NCBI GenBank assembly: GCA_003586115.2
Contig: QVOM02000119.1
Location: 43,278,521-43,342,520, forward strand
Length of the DNA stretch: 64,000 bases
Source: Salvator merianae
Taxonomy: Eukaryota > Chordata > Lepidosauria > Squamata > Teiidae
Direction: 5' to 3'
Position numbers and translations under genes: made by a program. A model generated the notes under the pieces. That model ran no database searches, had not been told where the DNA came from, and saw only the letters and a program-made list of their open reading frames with translations. Shown in pieces: positions 35,058-45,654 of this stretch (positions are counted from its first letter, which is position 1; each line of letters starts with the position of its first letter).

Positions 35058-35279
35058 ATGGCAGACAGCGACGAGTCGCGCCAAAAAGTTAAAGGGACAG
35101 AAGTTAGCGCGCGTGCGCGCACAGACATGAGCGTCGAAAAGGCATCGAAAATGACAAAAAATCAAAGCGAAAAAAATTCCTTCGCTTCCTTTCGCTTGCT
35201 TTCGAGCTGCAGTGAGGAACCCAAAACGTACCTTCGTTGCTTTGAATCCTGCTACAAACCGGCCGCCGGTAAAAAGTAA
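35058..35279 (+). other. Open frame of 73 codons inside the hAT element
   Basis: The frame starts at an ATG with a good context (CGGCACGGATGGC) and reads MADSDESRQKVKGTEVS, then Lys/Ser-rich sequence to AAGKK and a stop. The DNA is CpG-rich. I do not recognise a transposase or any host protein. It could be a captured exon fragment, a relic of the transposase N-terminus, or chance. Confidence 0.25.
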
Positions 35280-35594
35280 GCTCCGTGCAATTTTTACTTT
35301 TAACGAAGCAACTCCTTAAATTAGCAACATGGACGGTCAAATATAGAAGGGAGAGGGCAGGGGGATATGCGGCGTTTGTTTTTCGCTACTTATTTCATTG
35401 ATTTTCCACTTCCGGTTTTCGAAAATTTACGAAAATTTTCGCTGCGAAAACGAAAATCGCCATTTTCGCGACTTCCGTTTTCGTGCGAAAACGAAGCAAC
35501 GAAGTTTCGATGCATTGTGAAACGAACAGAGAAAATTCATTTCGTGCACATCCCTAGTGAACATTCCACGGTGGAAAGTGTGAACATGCCCTTA

Positions 35595-36370
35595 TCCTTG
35601 GACTCTTGACTTTGCTTAATGTCATCAGCCTTGGAGATGCAACAAAGAAATTACATCTGAGACCGATCTTGCCCATAGGGGCTTCAATACAGTATGCATT
35701 GAAATTATTGTTGTTCTTACTTTATGTTTTTATTGTATTTTTTTATTTTTATGATGCCTGCATGCATTTATAGTTTCCCTTATGGTAACCCTGCTGTAGG
35801 ACTCTTGTGAAGGTCTAGAATAAATAGGAGAAGACTTAGTGTTCTTGTGTCCCTTTATTTTATTCACCTTTACTTTATTCATGCATTAAATTCAGTAGCA
35901 CTTAAGTTATGTACTTTAAACAGCAAAAGAAACCACTGCATTTTTATTTTTGCTAAATAGCCATATCTTGTCCCTTTATGCTTTTCTGAGAGAGCAAGAG
36001 AGAGAGAAGAAAAATGGCAATGGCAGTCCCATATTATTTTGCACTAAACAAGGCAGTGATGTGGTATTGGGAAAATATTTGATTTTTTTTCTTTTTTTTT
36101 GTTTAGGAGAGTAGAAATGGTCTATTTTTGAACTGCTCACCTTTTTCAAGTAATGCAGCAGAAAGCAGCAATAAACTATTGCTGGATCCTTCAGCACTAG
36201 TTTTCAGCAAACAAGTGATGATCAAGTGTGACCTATATTACCTTGGCATAAAGCAATTGCTCTTGCTACGCTAGCAGCTGTAGCAGTTGGTTGAATCGGT
36301 CAATCTATACCAGAACCACTGAATATAGGCTGTTCTCCATGCACAGCACAGCAGGTTGCTGGGGAGCAGG
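35595..36370. other. Intron sequence without recognised elements
   Basis: AT-rich with T-runs near 36083-36103. No element ends were seen. Confidence 0.45.
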
Positions 36371-36374
36371 TGGC

Positions 36375-36630
36375 TCTACCTTGGATAGCTTTAAGAAAGG
36401 GTTAGACAAATTCATAGAAGACAGGTTTTTCAATGGCTACTAGAATTACCATCTCCAAGTTGGAGAGAAAGGCAGGATGCCTCTAAAGAACATGTGGAGG
36501 TGAAGGTTTTGTCTTTGTTTTCTGCTTGAGGATGTGCAGAAGCAATTGGTGGGCCACTGTCTGAGACAGGATGCTGGAATAGAGGGGCTGTGGCCTGATC
36601 CAGCAAGGCTCCTTTTATGTTCTTATGTTC
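36375..36630 (+). mobile_element. CR1-type LINE, 3' end
   Basis: It runs from GGATAGCTTTAAGAAAGGG and GTTAGACAAATTCATAGAAG through GGCAGGATGCCTCTAAAG to GGCCTGATCCAGCAAGGCTC and CTTTTATGTTCTTATGTTC. It is 5' truncated, with an internal deletion relative to the copy at 41.3 kb. Confidence 0.87.
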
Positions 36631-36634
36631 ACTG

Positions 36635-38900
36635 TGGAAGCACTTGTGTGCTTCTGCATCTCTATTTTTGATCTGCTCGAGTGTCCAAACACATTATGAC
36701 TTTGTTGTCTGCTCTCATGTAGGTGTTGGGCACTAAGGAGGGTGGCTTATGCTACCCTAAGTGGAGATGCAACACTTTATTTGGTCTGTGGAGACATCTC
36801 ACAACAGATGTGGAGGCATGTCCATAATCCCCAAAGATACATTTTCCCTGCTTTTTCTTGTTTTGTGTGTTTATGTTAATGTGCTTCTATATGTTCCTCC
36901 ATGTCTTCCCTCCCACGCCTATCTTTCTCATCCCAAAAAACTGCCACCCAGCAGATGGTCAGGGTCCCTATGATGTTGGACCTTCCAACAGCGGCTGCCA
37001 TTGCAAACATTGGATTGAGGAAGCATAGCAGGGCAAAACAGATTCCCGTTCCAAATACAGGATGCAGAAGGTTATCCCAAACCATCAACCCCTATGACAG
37101 TGTTGGCCTCATCTTCGATACCCATGTGGTGATGGGGTAGAAGGAGCCTCTGGTTGGAATGTGCTCTGATTTTGCCAAACTATGTTTTTACTGTCTACGA
37201 TGAGCCAAAACACAGTGATCTTGTTCCCTTGCCCTTGTGGAAGTGCCCCATGAACTGCTGCTGTCCCAGAGGATGTTTCTATAGCTGGTTAAGATGCACT
37301 TTATACTGAGGCCTTTAATCTTTTAGATATTCCTCCTTAATTCTGTTGCTCTATACTCTTTGGTTTGTTTTTATTGGTTATTATTGATCATTTAGGATTT
37401 TTTCATTGCTTTTGAATAGGATTTCAGGTATATTAGAAATAAGTCATTTCAATGATTTTTTCCCCATTTTTTTACCTTGTTAACCTTCCACTGGACCACT
37501 TGATACAAATTAAGGTCATATGTGCAACAAACAAACAAACAAACAAACATTGTACCTAAGCTTTCTTTATCTGGAGATCCCTTCACTGAACACATGTTAT
37601 TCTCCTTTGGTAAGTATGTATGTATATGAGTGTGTGTGCAGCAGTGGTGGTAGAAATCACAAAAGCTGGTTTTGCAGTCAATGAAATGCAACAGCAGATT
37701 ATGCAAAAATTAAATTGAAGCTTCAGTTTATGCACAGTAACTTTTCATCACAACATACTTGATAATAGCACTAATTTGAACTAATAGTCATGTAGCCATG
37801 GGTTCTTTCCTGCCCCCCCCCCCACAAATGAACAGAATCAAGCTTTTTTATTAGTTTCAGGTAAGCTAACACACTGTTCCTCATGCAGACTTCACTGATC
37901 TTTTTTGACCTACATCAGTGCAGCCAATACTTTGCAAACCTGCTGAGTGCAAGTGCAGTTTTATATTTTTGTACATAAAAATAATTGTAGTAAACTTTTA
38001 TGAGTCCCTTTTCCAGGGAAAAATATCTGCAGAGATCAGGTCAATTCCATATTTGGTTTGACTGCAGGGATTAAAACCATGTGGGATACACAATAACCCC
38101 TTTTAGTTTTGAATGGGAGTGTAAATGCCCTTGGAAAGATGCTGTGTTTTGAAAGGCAATTTCCCCATTCTCTGGCAATTGTTGCTCCTGGGCACAACTT
38201 CCCTTTCTCCAGTGAAATCATCCCAGCTAATTTGTATGCCATGGAGAGGATGACGGCAAAGGCTACTCACTGACAGTAGTGTGAAAGAGTCAAGTGTCTC
38301 AAACACTTGTTCCCTGCCTGATCAAACGGCTTGTTTACCTGAAAATGTTGGGACATGCATTCATGACTGTTTTCAGTTTTGAGGTCATAGGTACAGTGGG
38401 TTGGCCATGGGAAGGTCTTGGGGAGATGTCCAGGTGATGGATGCTAATGTAGGGATGGTGACTGTTTTCCAAGTGGCAGCGGCCAGACAGATAGTTACTA
38501 TTTTTCAGAACACAAATCTACCCTGGCTATATAAAAGTACTTTTTTGGATAAAAAAAACCTACCCCAGATACTTGAAGTGCATTTTGTAAGAATAAATAA
38601 TTCCATGATAATTATTTTTTACTTATACTGATGAATGTGTAACAGTGTTTTAACCAGAAGCATTTTTGTGTTACTGGTCTTATTTTTTAAAGTCAGTGAG
38701 GCTTACTGTGCTGTCTTCTTGCCATGAATATAATATTCGGCAGTTTTTAGAAAACAACATCATTTGCAAGAAATTAACTGGATTATTTTTAGTATTTGAT
38801 CAAAAATGAAAATATGTATTTATATTTTCATCTTGCCCTAAGGTCTCAGGGTGGGTTATAATAGAACCAATGTAAAAAAAATAATTTAAAACGGACTCAT
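36635..38900. other. Intron sequence, mostly unassigned
   Basis: It includes an (AAAC)n run at about 37525-37550, a C-run near 37815, and a degraded tail-like stretch near 38815-38890. Overlapping short frames on both strands at 36.8-37.1 kb show no domain. Confidence 0.4.
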
Positions 38901-38904
38901 TAAA

Positions 38905-38983
38905 AAGACACTGGGTACTAGAATGGATGCTAAGGTACCTCCAGGGTGAAGAGGCAGGCAGGATACATCTAAAGGCTGTTTGC

Positions 38984-39025
<42 letters not shown>

Positions 39026-39152
39026 AAACAGGTGAAGATTTTGCCTTTCTCTTTGAGTTGGCAGTGCCCAGAAGCAATTGGTCAGCCACTATGTGAGACA
39101 GGATGCTGGACTAGATGTGCCATGGCCCAATCCAGCAGGGCTCCTCTTATGC
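38905..39152 (+). mobile_element. CR1-type LINE 3' end carrying a (TG)n expansion
   Basis: The segment GGCAGGCAGGATACATCTAA, then TGCTGGACTAGATGTGCCAT and CAGGGCTCCTCTTATG is the usual CR1 3' end. Between the TTTGCCAG and AACAGGTGAAG words a TG dinucleotide run of about 37 bases (38986-39022) has grown. Confidence 0.87.
38986..39022. repeat. (TG)n microsatellite
   Basis: An uninterrupted TG run inside the CR1 3' end. Confidence 0.95.
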
Positions 39153-39581
39153 CAGATAACAGTGCCTAAAAGGGAAGTGAAAACTACCATATCAACTGAT
39201 GGCTAGGGCAAAGAAGTACTTCTTCACCATGTGTCTAAATGTGCATTGCGATGGGGCCAGATGCACCTCAAAGGGGAGGTAATTCCTAAGTTTGGGGCCT
39301 ACTTCTCAGCATCACCTACCTTCTTAGTGTTTGAGACCTTATTTCAATATTAGTATTTAAGCATTTTATCTAATAACATGCAAACAAACAAAAAGGATTT
39401 TTGAAATACTGAGAAATTTCTGAGCAGTTTTGAGACGTGGCTGTGTTTTGGTTGATAGTTGTGCCCTGCTTTGAATCTTCATCAGATTTCATAGGTGTAG
39501 AAAGAATTCCCTTCACAATGTTGTCCTTTATTTTAGCTCATCCTGTTTTCTTGGTTTAAGTAATTTTCCTAAAATTCATTG

Positions 39582-39860
39582 GAGCAATTTCTAGTCATTG
39601 AAAACAATAAATACTCTACTAATGTGAATTGAAGATCCCTCCTACAGATGATAATCATCCAGTACAAACTCTGAGGGCTAGGACATGGTGTTTTGTATTG
39701 GAACAGATTAGAAATGCTAAAGAGATTAAATGAAAAAGGGTGACTTTTGTGAATCTTCTTCTTCGTCTATTTTGAAATATGGGTCAGATAAACGAAGTTC
39801 CCTCCCTACAAATTCTTAGGGATTTTTTTTGCTGTGGGTAAAGATGAAGATAAATGAAGA
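39582..39860. repeat. Second copy of unidentified repeat R
   Basis: Collinear with 6975-7195: TAGTCATTGAAAACAATAAA, TACTCTACTAATGTGAATTG, GATGATAATCATCCAGTACA, GGACATGGTGTTTTGTATTG and GATTAGAAATGCTAAAGAGA. Here it is not inside a CR1 copy. The block GGGATTTTTTTTGCTG, inside the 7-kb copy, occurs downstream here near 39818. Confidence 0.6.
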
Positions 39861-40639
39861 CTGATAGGATATATATTATATGGAACGATTATTTTCTTTA
39901 TATCCTTCCCTTCAACCTGAGGGTTTCAACAGTCTGCTTAAAAGCACAATAAGACTCTAAAATCAATATAGAACACCAGATTTAAAAACAATAAACATGT
40001 AAATCAAGAGGACTTAACTGAAATTGGCAGAGCTTATACATACTGGGAAAGCCCTTGGTGTCATGGATTTCACCGGGCTTTCTGTTTCCCAGGGTATTTT
40101 GTGTGTGTAAATATAAATACTCACTGTGGTTATGATCCAGAGGAAGTGGTAATACATTTGTGAAGTTCATATTTTACGCACATTGCCTTTTCCTCTGCTT
40201 CTGCTGCTGCAGCCCTCCTGCCAGGTCACTGACCCATTTTTTAAAAATGTTGTAGGAGTTTATAATTGGTTTGTCAATTTGGGGGCCTTGGTGGTGGTGT
40301 GTTTGCTGAAGCAGAAACTGATGAAAAGTCATGGTGTGCCTGCACATCAATCTTGAAAATTATATATATTGAATTCTCTCTCCCTGCCACCCCAAATATT
40401 AAGAATTTTGCTAGTGAGAACCATCTACCCTCAATCCAGAAAAAAACAGAAAAAAAATCATCTTCTGCACAAGGTTACTTCCCGGACCTCAACTTCCTAA
40501 TCTATTGCTTTCTGATAATTAGAAGCATAACACTTGCTGCTGTGGAAATTGCAAAAGCCTGCAAAATAGCTGGGAACCCTACCTTCATAAACATTTCCTC
40601 ATTTAGTTGAATATAACAGCTTCCTACTTTTTGCTATTT

Positions 40640-41136
40640 GTCTGAACATGGGGTGTTGTCGCATTTACTTGTGCTGGACCATTCCTAGTGGAGCTGTTCC
40701 CAGCTGGAGTGGTCCAGGTGTCCTGGGTCAAATCATCTGCAATTGGGTGGCTGTTCTGGGACATGGCCTGTGCCACTCCAAAGCTCATGAGAGGGCTTCA
40801 ACAGCCAGAATGATCAAGCTTGGCCTCAGAGCCCCAGGGGGAACCCATTTCTGCAGCACAATTTGATGTGCCTCCAAGTGAACCCTCCTGCTAAACCAGA
40901 AGAAGGAGGTGTGCGTCCTTCTGCATGCCTCTCTGTTCCATTGTAGTGGACCCTGGATCACTGGTAGACCTTTTAAAAAAGGTTTACCGGTATCCTGCCT
41001 AGGCAATCATTTTGGGTCACCTGGACTGGTTTACATTCCATCCAGTGCAGAAGGAGTGGTCTAGCAGGGTGTGTGGCCTCTCTAGTCTGCACCAGAGTGT
41101 GGAAGAGGGAGGCCTAAAATGGAATGCAGAAAGGTC
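40640..41136. mobile_element. MITE of family C, eroded
   Basis: The interior words GGATCACTGGTAGACCTTTT and AAAAAAGGTTTACCGG and the right end GGAATGCAGAAAGGTCC relate it to 17560-18054 and 54.3 kb. The left terminus is not recognisable. Confidence 0.5.
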
Positions 41137-41309
41137 CTTGGTCACAATGGGATGGAAAAAAAATTCAGAGTTCCTATAATAATTTTTGTTGATTTGTGGC
41201 ATGTTGGGATGTGCTCACAGAAAATAAAAAAAGCACATGTGACATTACTATGCCAAGCAGACAGAAGATGCTTCTCCTATTTCTTTTTAAAGGTGATGAA
41301 AGGCGACAT

Positions 41310-41750
41310 TTAAGAGGTTGCCTGATTGAAGTACATAAAATCATGTATAGTGTGGAAAAGGTGGATACAGAGAAATTCTTTTTTCGATTACCTAAAACTA
41401 GAACCAGGGGCACTCAATGAAGTTGATGGGTGGGAGAGTTAGGACGGACAAGAGGAAGTATTTTTTCACCCAGAAGGTCATTGGTCTATGGAATTTACTA
41501 TCAGAAAAAAGTGGTGAAAGCAACTAGTCTGAATAGCTTTAAGAAAGGATTAGACAAATTCATGGAGGTCAGATGTTTCAATGGCTACTAGAATGGATGC
41601 CTAGGTACTGCTTCCAGGTTGGAGACACAGGCAGGGTGCCTCTAAAGGCTATTTGCAGGGAGTTGAGAGCAGGCAAAGGTTTTGCCTTTGTCTTCTGTTT
41701 GAGAATGCCCAGAAACAACTGATGGGCTACTGTGTGAGACAGAATGAATC
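41310..41750 (+). mobile_element. CR1-type LINE, 3' region lacking its very end
   Basis: Residual coding text (KIMYSVEKVDTEKFFFRLPK) leads into TTTTTTCACCCAGAAGGTCA, AGGATTAGACAAATTCATGG and GGCAGGGTGCCTCTAAAGGC. The match stops after GAGACAGAATGA, before the usual GGACTAGATGGGC terminus. Confidence 0.88.
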
Positions 41751-41935
41751 CATTCATGATCAGGATTGAGAAAGCTGTTTTTGTTGTTGTTCCATGCTCC
41801 CTTCAACATATCAAGAGCATAAAAGCAGTTGTGAAGCATGGCATAATGCTGGATGGAGCAGAGAAAAGAAAAAAAAAGTTTCACAGATAAGTAACACACA
41901 AAGCTGTTTGAACAAGGTCCTTTGAAAAGCCTTCA

Positions 41936-42045
41936 TGAATCTGGTGCCTCCTAAATGTTTTGAGCAATAACTACCTTCAAAATCAGCTGGCGTGAGCCAC
42001 ACTAGTTGAGGGGAGCTATAGTCCAAAACAAGGGCACCAGGCTTT
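41936..42045 (-). repeat. Interspersed repeat fragment (GTAGTCCAAAACA type)
   Basis: On the minus strand it reads CTGGTGCCCTTGTTTTGGAC, TATAGCTCCCCTCAACT and AGGAGGCACCAG. Such 'tagtccaaaacatctggagg' fragments are widespread in reptile DNA by my recollection. The class is not determined. Confidence 0.4.
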
Positions 42046-42049
42046 ACGT

Positions 42050-43490
42050 AGACTGCCAGTGTGCAAAATGTCCTAGCTGAAACACTTTGTAATGATGAAA
42101 TGCGGGGCCTGCATAGTGCTTGCCTTTTATAATAGCTGTCTTTGACAAGAGTCTTCAGATGTTTAGGAGTTTTGAGCAACATCCAAGTGGTCATTGAGGA
42201 CCATTGCAGATGTGTGTTTGGACATGACAGCACACACCATGGAAGGACACACATTGGTGTGAAGTGACTGAGCCACATGGTCTCTGTGCCTGACTCGCTC
42301 CCAGGAGCAGCAACTGCACCTAAGTGTGGTCTGGCAGTGGTCATCCACTCAAGGCTACAGTGGGTCCCCATTCCAGGCTCTGGGAGAAGGCCCACATCCA
42401 CCACTGTTTCTGAAGGTACTGCAAAATGCCCCTGCTTTGCAACTTTGAGGCAGAGGAACTTTTGTTCCCTGGCTTCTAAGCTAGGCTGGGCCAGGGCACT
42501 GATCATACAGGTGGCTGCCAGCACTCTCTGTGCCCCCCTCTGCTCTTGGCCCAGGACTGTTTCCCAGTTCAGGACTGTTCTTCATAGTGCACATCTATGG
42601 CATGTGTGTGGAAGGTATCTTGGAGTCCCTCTTACCTTTCCTGCCCTTCTGGTGCCAAGTGTTCAGTAAATATAATTTTTGTAGCATGAATTGTCAGTAA
42701 AGGTGGCTGGTTGTCAAAGGACTCTGTCAATAATCTACTTTTTAATTGACCACTTTGTTGCAGACCAGTTCCCTCCCCCCGCAAACCAATAGGGAACAAT
42801 TTCATCAGGTGCAATAGGGAACAATTTCATCAGTCCAAAAATCTGATAACTGTATCTATTAACTTCAGTACCCATTCCAGTCCTATTCAGTTGTTCCTCA
42901 AGCGTATTGTTTCCTCTCCTTGCCTTACTTTGAGCTGTGGCCTGTCTGTGTAAGAGGCAAAAGGGGTCTTCTCCTCATTCTTTGTTCCACTGTTCTTCTT
43001 TCATTCACTTCAGTGCCTTTGGCATGTGTAGTAGTAGCTGCAGTCTGAAATCATTACAATTCCTATAGGCTCTCTCACATTGATACCTCATCATTTTGAA
43101 TGTCCTAGCTAACAGTTTGCTGGCATTCCTTTTTATTTATTTATTTCTAATTTAAAGCACTTTAATCCTCCTTTTTTTTTTTTTTTTTTTGCCAAAAAAG
43201 GAGGCTGTTGAGCAGCTTACAAATGCCATTGACAAGACAGTTCCTTTCCCTCAGGCTTGCAATCTGAAGATGAGAGGGAATTGAGAGGGAGGAGAAGGAA
43301 ATCCCAGGTGCTGTTTCTTAGATATTTTTATAATAACTGGAATTGGAATGATTTCATGGAGAGGAGGAGGAGGAGCAACTTGGTAATTGGTCAATAGAGG
43401 CAACAGCTCTTTCTCTCTCTTCTTCTTGATAGAATGGTTTCTGTGATGACCTCTGAGGGATCAATAATTATTTAGGAATAATTAAAGTCT
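42050..43490. other. Intron sequence, mostly unassigned
   Basis: It contains the longest open frame of the window, 237 codons at 42524-41811 on the minus strand, which I judge to be chance (see rejected items). A T-run and a degraded LINE-like tail lie at 43130-43260. Confidence 0.4.
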
Positions 43491-43494
43491 GAAA

Positions 43495-43755
43495 TAGAAA
43501 TGGGCCAAACTGCAGTTCGTCAAAGGAGACCTAGTGATGTGGGGAACTTACCTGTTTTTCCAAAGTGTGGCCACTGCCATGACAGCTCCCCCTCCCTTGG
43601 GTGGGGCTGCATCATGCATTGGGGAACGGCGTCATTGTGAGCAGGCATGGCAACACTTGCTGAGAAGAGCCAGGGTTGGCAGGTAAAGCACCTGACAGTC
43701 CCAGGCCTTTAGCTGTAGTTCATGTTTTGCCAAACTGCAATTTGGCACATCCCTA
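43495..43755. mobile_element. hAT-like MITE, 261 bp, exact 8-bp duplication
   Basis: Ends TAGAAATGGGCCAAACTGCA and TGCAATTTGGCACATCCCTA are inverted. GTCTGAAA flanks both sides exactly (43487-43494, 43756-43763). The interior includes GGCAGGTAAAGCACCTGACA and is partly self-complementary. There is no coding capacity. Confidence 0.9.
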
Positions 43756-43764
43756 GTCTGAAAG

Positions 43765-44999
43765 GCTTGATCTTGTGAACTGTGGCCTCTGTTTCACCCA
43801 CCAGAGTCCTGTCTCCTGGAAAAGCTCCTCCTCCTCCTTTAATTACAAGACAAATAATGTCAATTTTGGACTTTGATATTGGGGAAGAAGTATCACATTT
43901 GTCACAAAAGGCCTAACTTTGATCACTGTACCACATAATATTGTAAGATAGTACATAAATTTAAATCTCTTGGCAGTTATTTTAAACCACTGATTCGGGC
44001 AGAGCATGGAAATTTGGTTTTTAATATAAAACTTTCACGGCACACAGTTGTCTATTGAATTTCTTTGCATTATGAAGTGCGTGAAAAGATCCTAAGATCT
44101 TATTCCCTTAGGCTGCATCCTCATGGGACTCCGATGGGGGTGAGAATAGTGAGGCCAAATGACTTCTGGAAACCTAATTTCCCAGCCACAATACCGCCCA
44201 GTGACCCAGAACCTGGGACTTGTACAGTGTATATGGTCTGGAACTGAGGCCTTTTAACATGCTGAAATGGATGGTGCCTGTATCAGGAGCTCACTCAGAC
44301 AAACCAGTGGCTCCAAAGTCGGCCATATGAACGCAGCCTGAATGTCAGGATATTTTTTAAATAGCTTAGTATCTTTCAAAGCACTTGGTCTCATATTGGA
44401 TTTGCCCTGGGGCACATTTCTTCATGTTTGGTTTTGGAAGTTGTCATTTCCTTACTAATCTCTTGGGTACCTGGAGCTGTAACTAAAAAACAACATACTT
44501 TTTCATTGAGGGTGAATGGATGTTGTTTTTGTTTGCTTGGTTAACCCACTAATGTTGCTTTTTGGATTGAGACTCCCATGGCAGTCAGGAAAGGAGTCTT
44601 TTCTTCCTTTCAGTTTGGACAGAGAATAGTAGTATATAGTTTTTTGTCTCCTGTGAAAGCACGCAGATTTTCTCTGTTGGATTTGGTTTTTATTTTTATT
44701 TCCTTTACGTTTCCTAATGTTCCTACTTACAATTCTTTGTAGAGTAGAATGTGTAGACTAGAATGTGAAAAGGGAACTTAGTGGTCAGTAATCCATTTAT
44801 AAGGCAAGCCCATTGATACTTGTTCTGTTTTCTCCATCTGTATTATTCGTGGATTTTAAAAAAAACATTAAACTAACTTTTATCTAAACTATTTATCTAT
44901 ACTAATTAATTACAGGCCATCATACACTGTATGATGTTTAGCCATGAAACAATTACTATAACATCGTTTCTCAGGGAACAGCCAGGTTATCAATATTCT
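43765..44999. other. Intron sequence just upstream of the exon
   Basis: No transposable element was recognised in this 1.2 kb, a longer clear stretch than usual for the window. It is AT-rich and has no visible regulatory signature that I can name. Confidence 0.4.
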
Positions 45000-45000
45000 T

Positions 45001-45049
45001 TCACTCCCTTCCTTTAACCTCTATCTCTTTCTCTTTTCCTCTCTCATAG
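45001..45049 (+). promoter_or_regulatory. GRIN2B: Splice acceptor and polypyrimidine tract of the GRIN2B exon
   Basis: A run of about 45 bases made almost wholly of C and T leads into CATAG, with AG at 45048-45049. The next base opens the conserved DESSM codons. This is a strong U2-type 3' splice site, and it fixes the start of the exon upstream of the first ATG in the frame (45062). Confidence 0.95.

Positions 45050-45654
<605 letters not shown>

Larger units (their letters stand above)
34239..35556. mobile_element. hAT-type non-autonomous transposon, 1318 bp, CpG-rich
   Basis: Perfect 18-base ends TAGGGATGTGCACGAAAT are present in inverted orientation. An exact 8-bp target duplication GTGAACAT flanks it (34231-34238 and 35557-35564). 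The duplication length and end sequence place it in the hAT superfamily. The subterminal parts are packed with TTTCG and CGAA words and pair with each other. The middle holds a 47-bp tandem array and a 73-codon frame, but no transposase. The exact flanks and dense unmutated CpG suggest a recent insertion. Confidence 0.93.
33804..35591 (+). mobile_element. MITE family A copy split by a hAT element
   Basis: The outer ends GGGTCTCTTTGCAC and GTGTGAACATGCCC are inverted and bordered by TTA (33801-33803, 35592-35594), a PIF/Harbinger-type duplication. Subtracting the nested hAT element and one copy of its duplication leaves about 462 bp, the size of the other family A members. The interior order GTGAGTGTCAGGGACACTTG and GGTTGCCATGGCAGTGG matches them. 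The nested element lies in the centre of the subterminal palindrome. Confidence 0.8.
1..45049 (+). other. GRIN2B: Intron of GRIN2B upstream of the recognised exon (partial)
   Basis: At least 45 kb lies before the exon without any recognisable coding sequence of the gene. The preceding exon should end in the motif GGSSMIMADK, and no open frame here contains it. The interval is AT-rich and largely filled with transposable elements, listed separately. Very long introns in the 5' half of GRIN2B are normal in vertebrates. Confidence 0.85.

Noticed and set aside
41811..42524. Longest open frame of the window, 237 codons on the minus strand
   Set aside because: No domain or family resemblance, low-complexity FFFFF from an A-run, overlaps another open frame on the + strand and a repeat fragment at 41.9-42.0 kb. 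Best explained by chance in GC-richer DNA.
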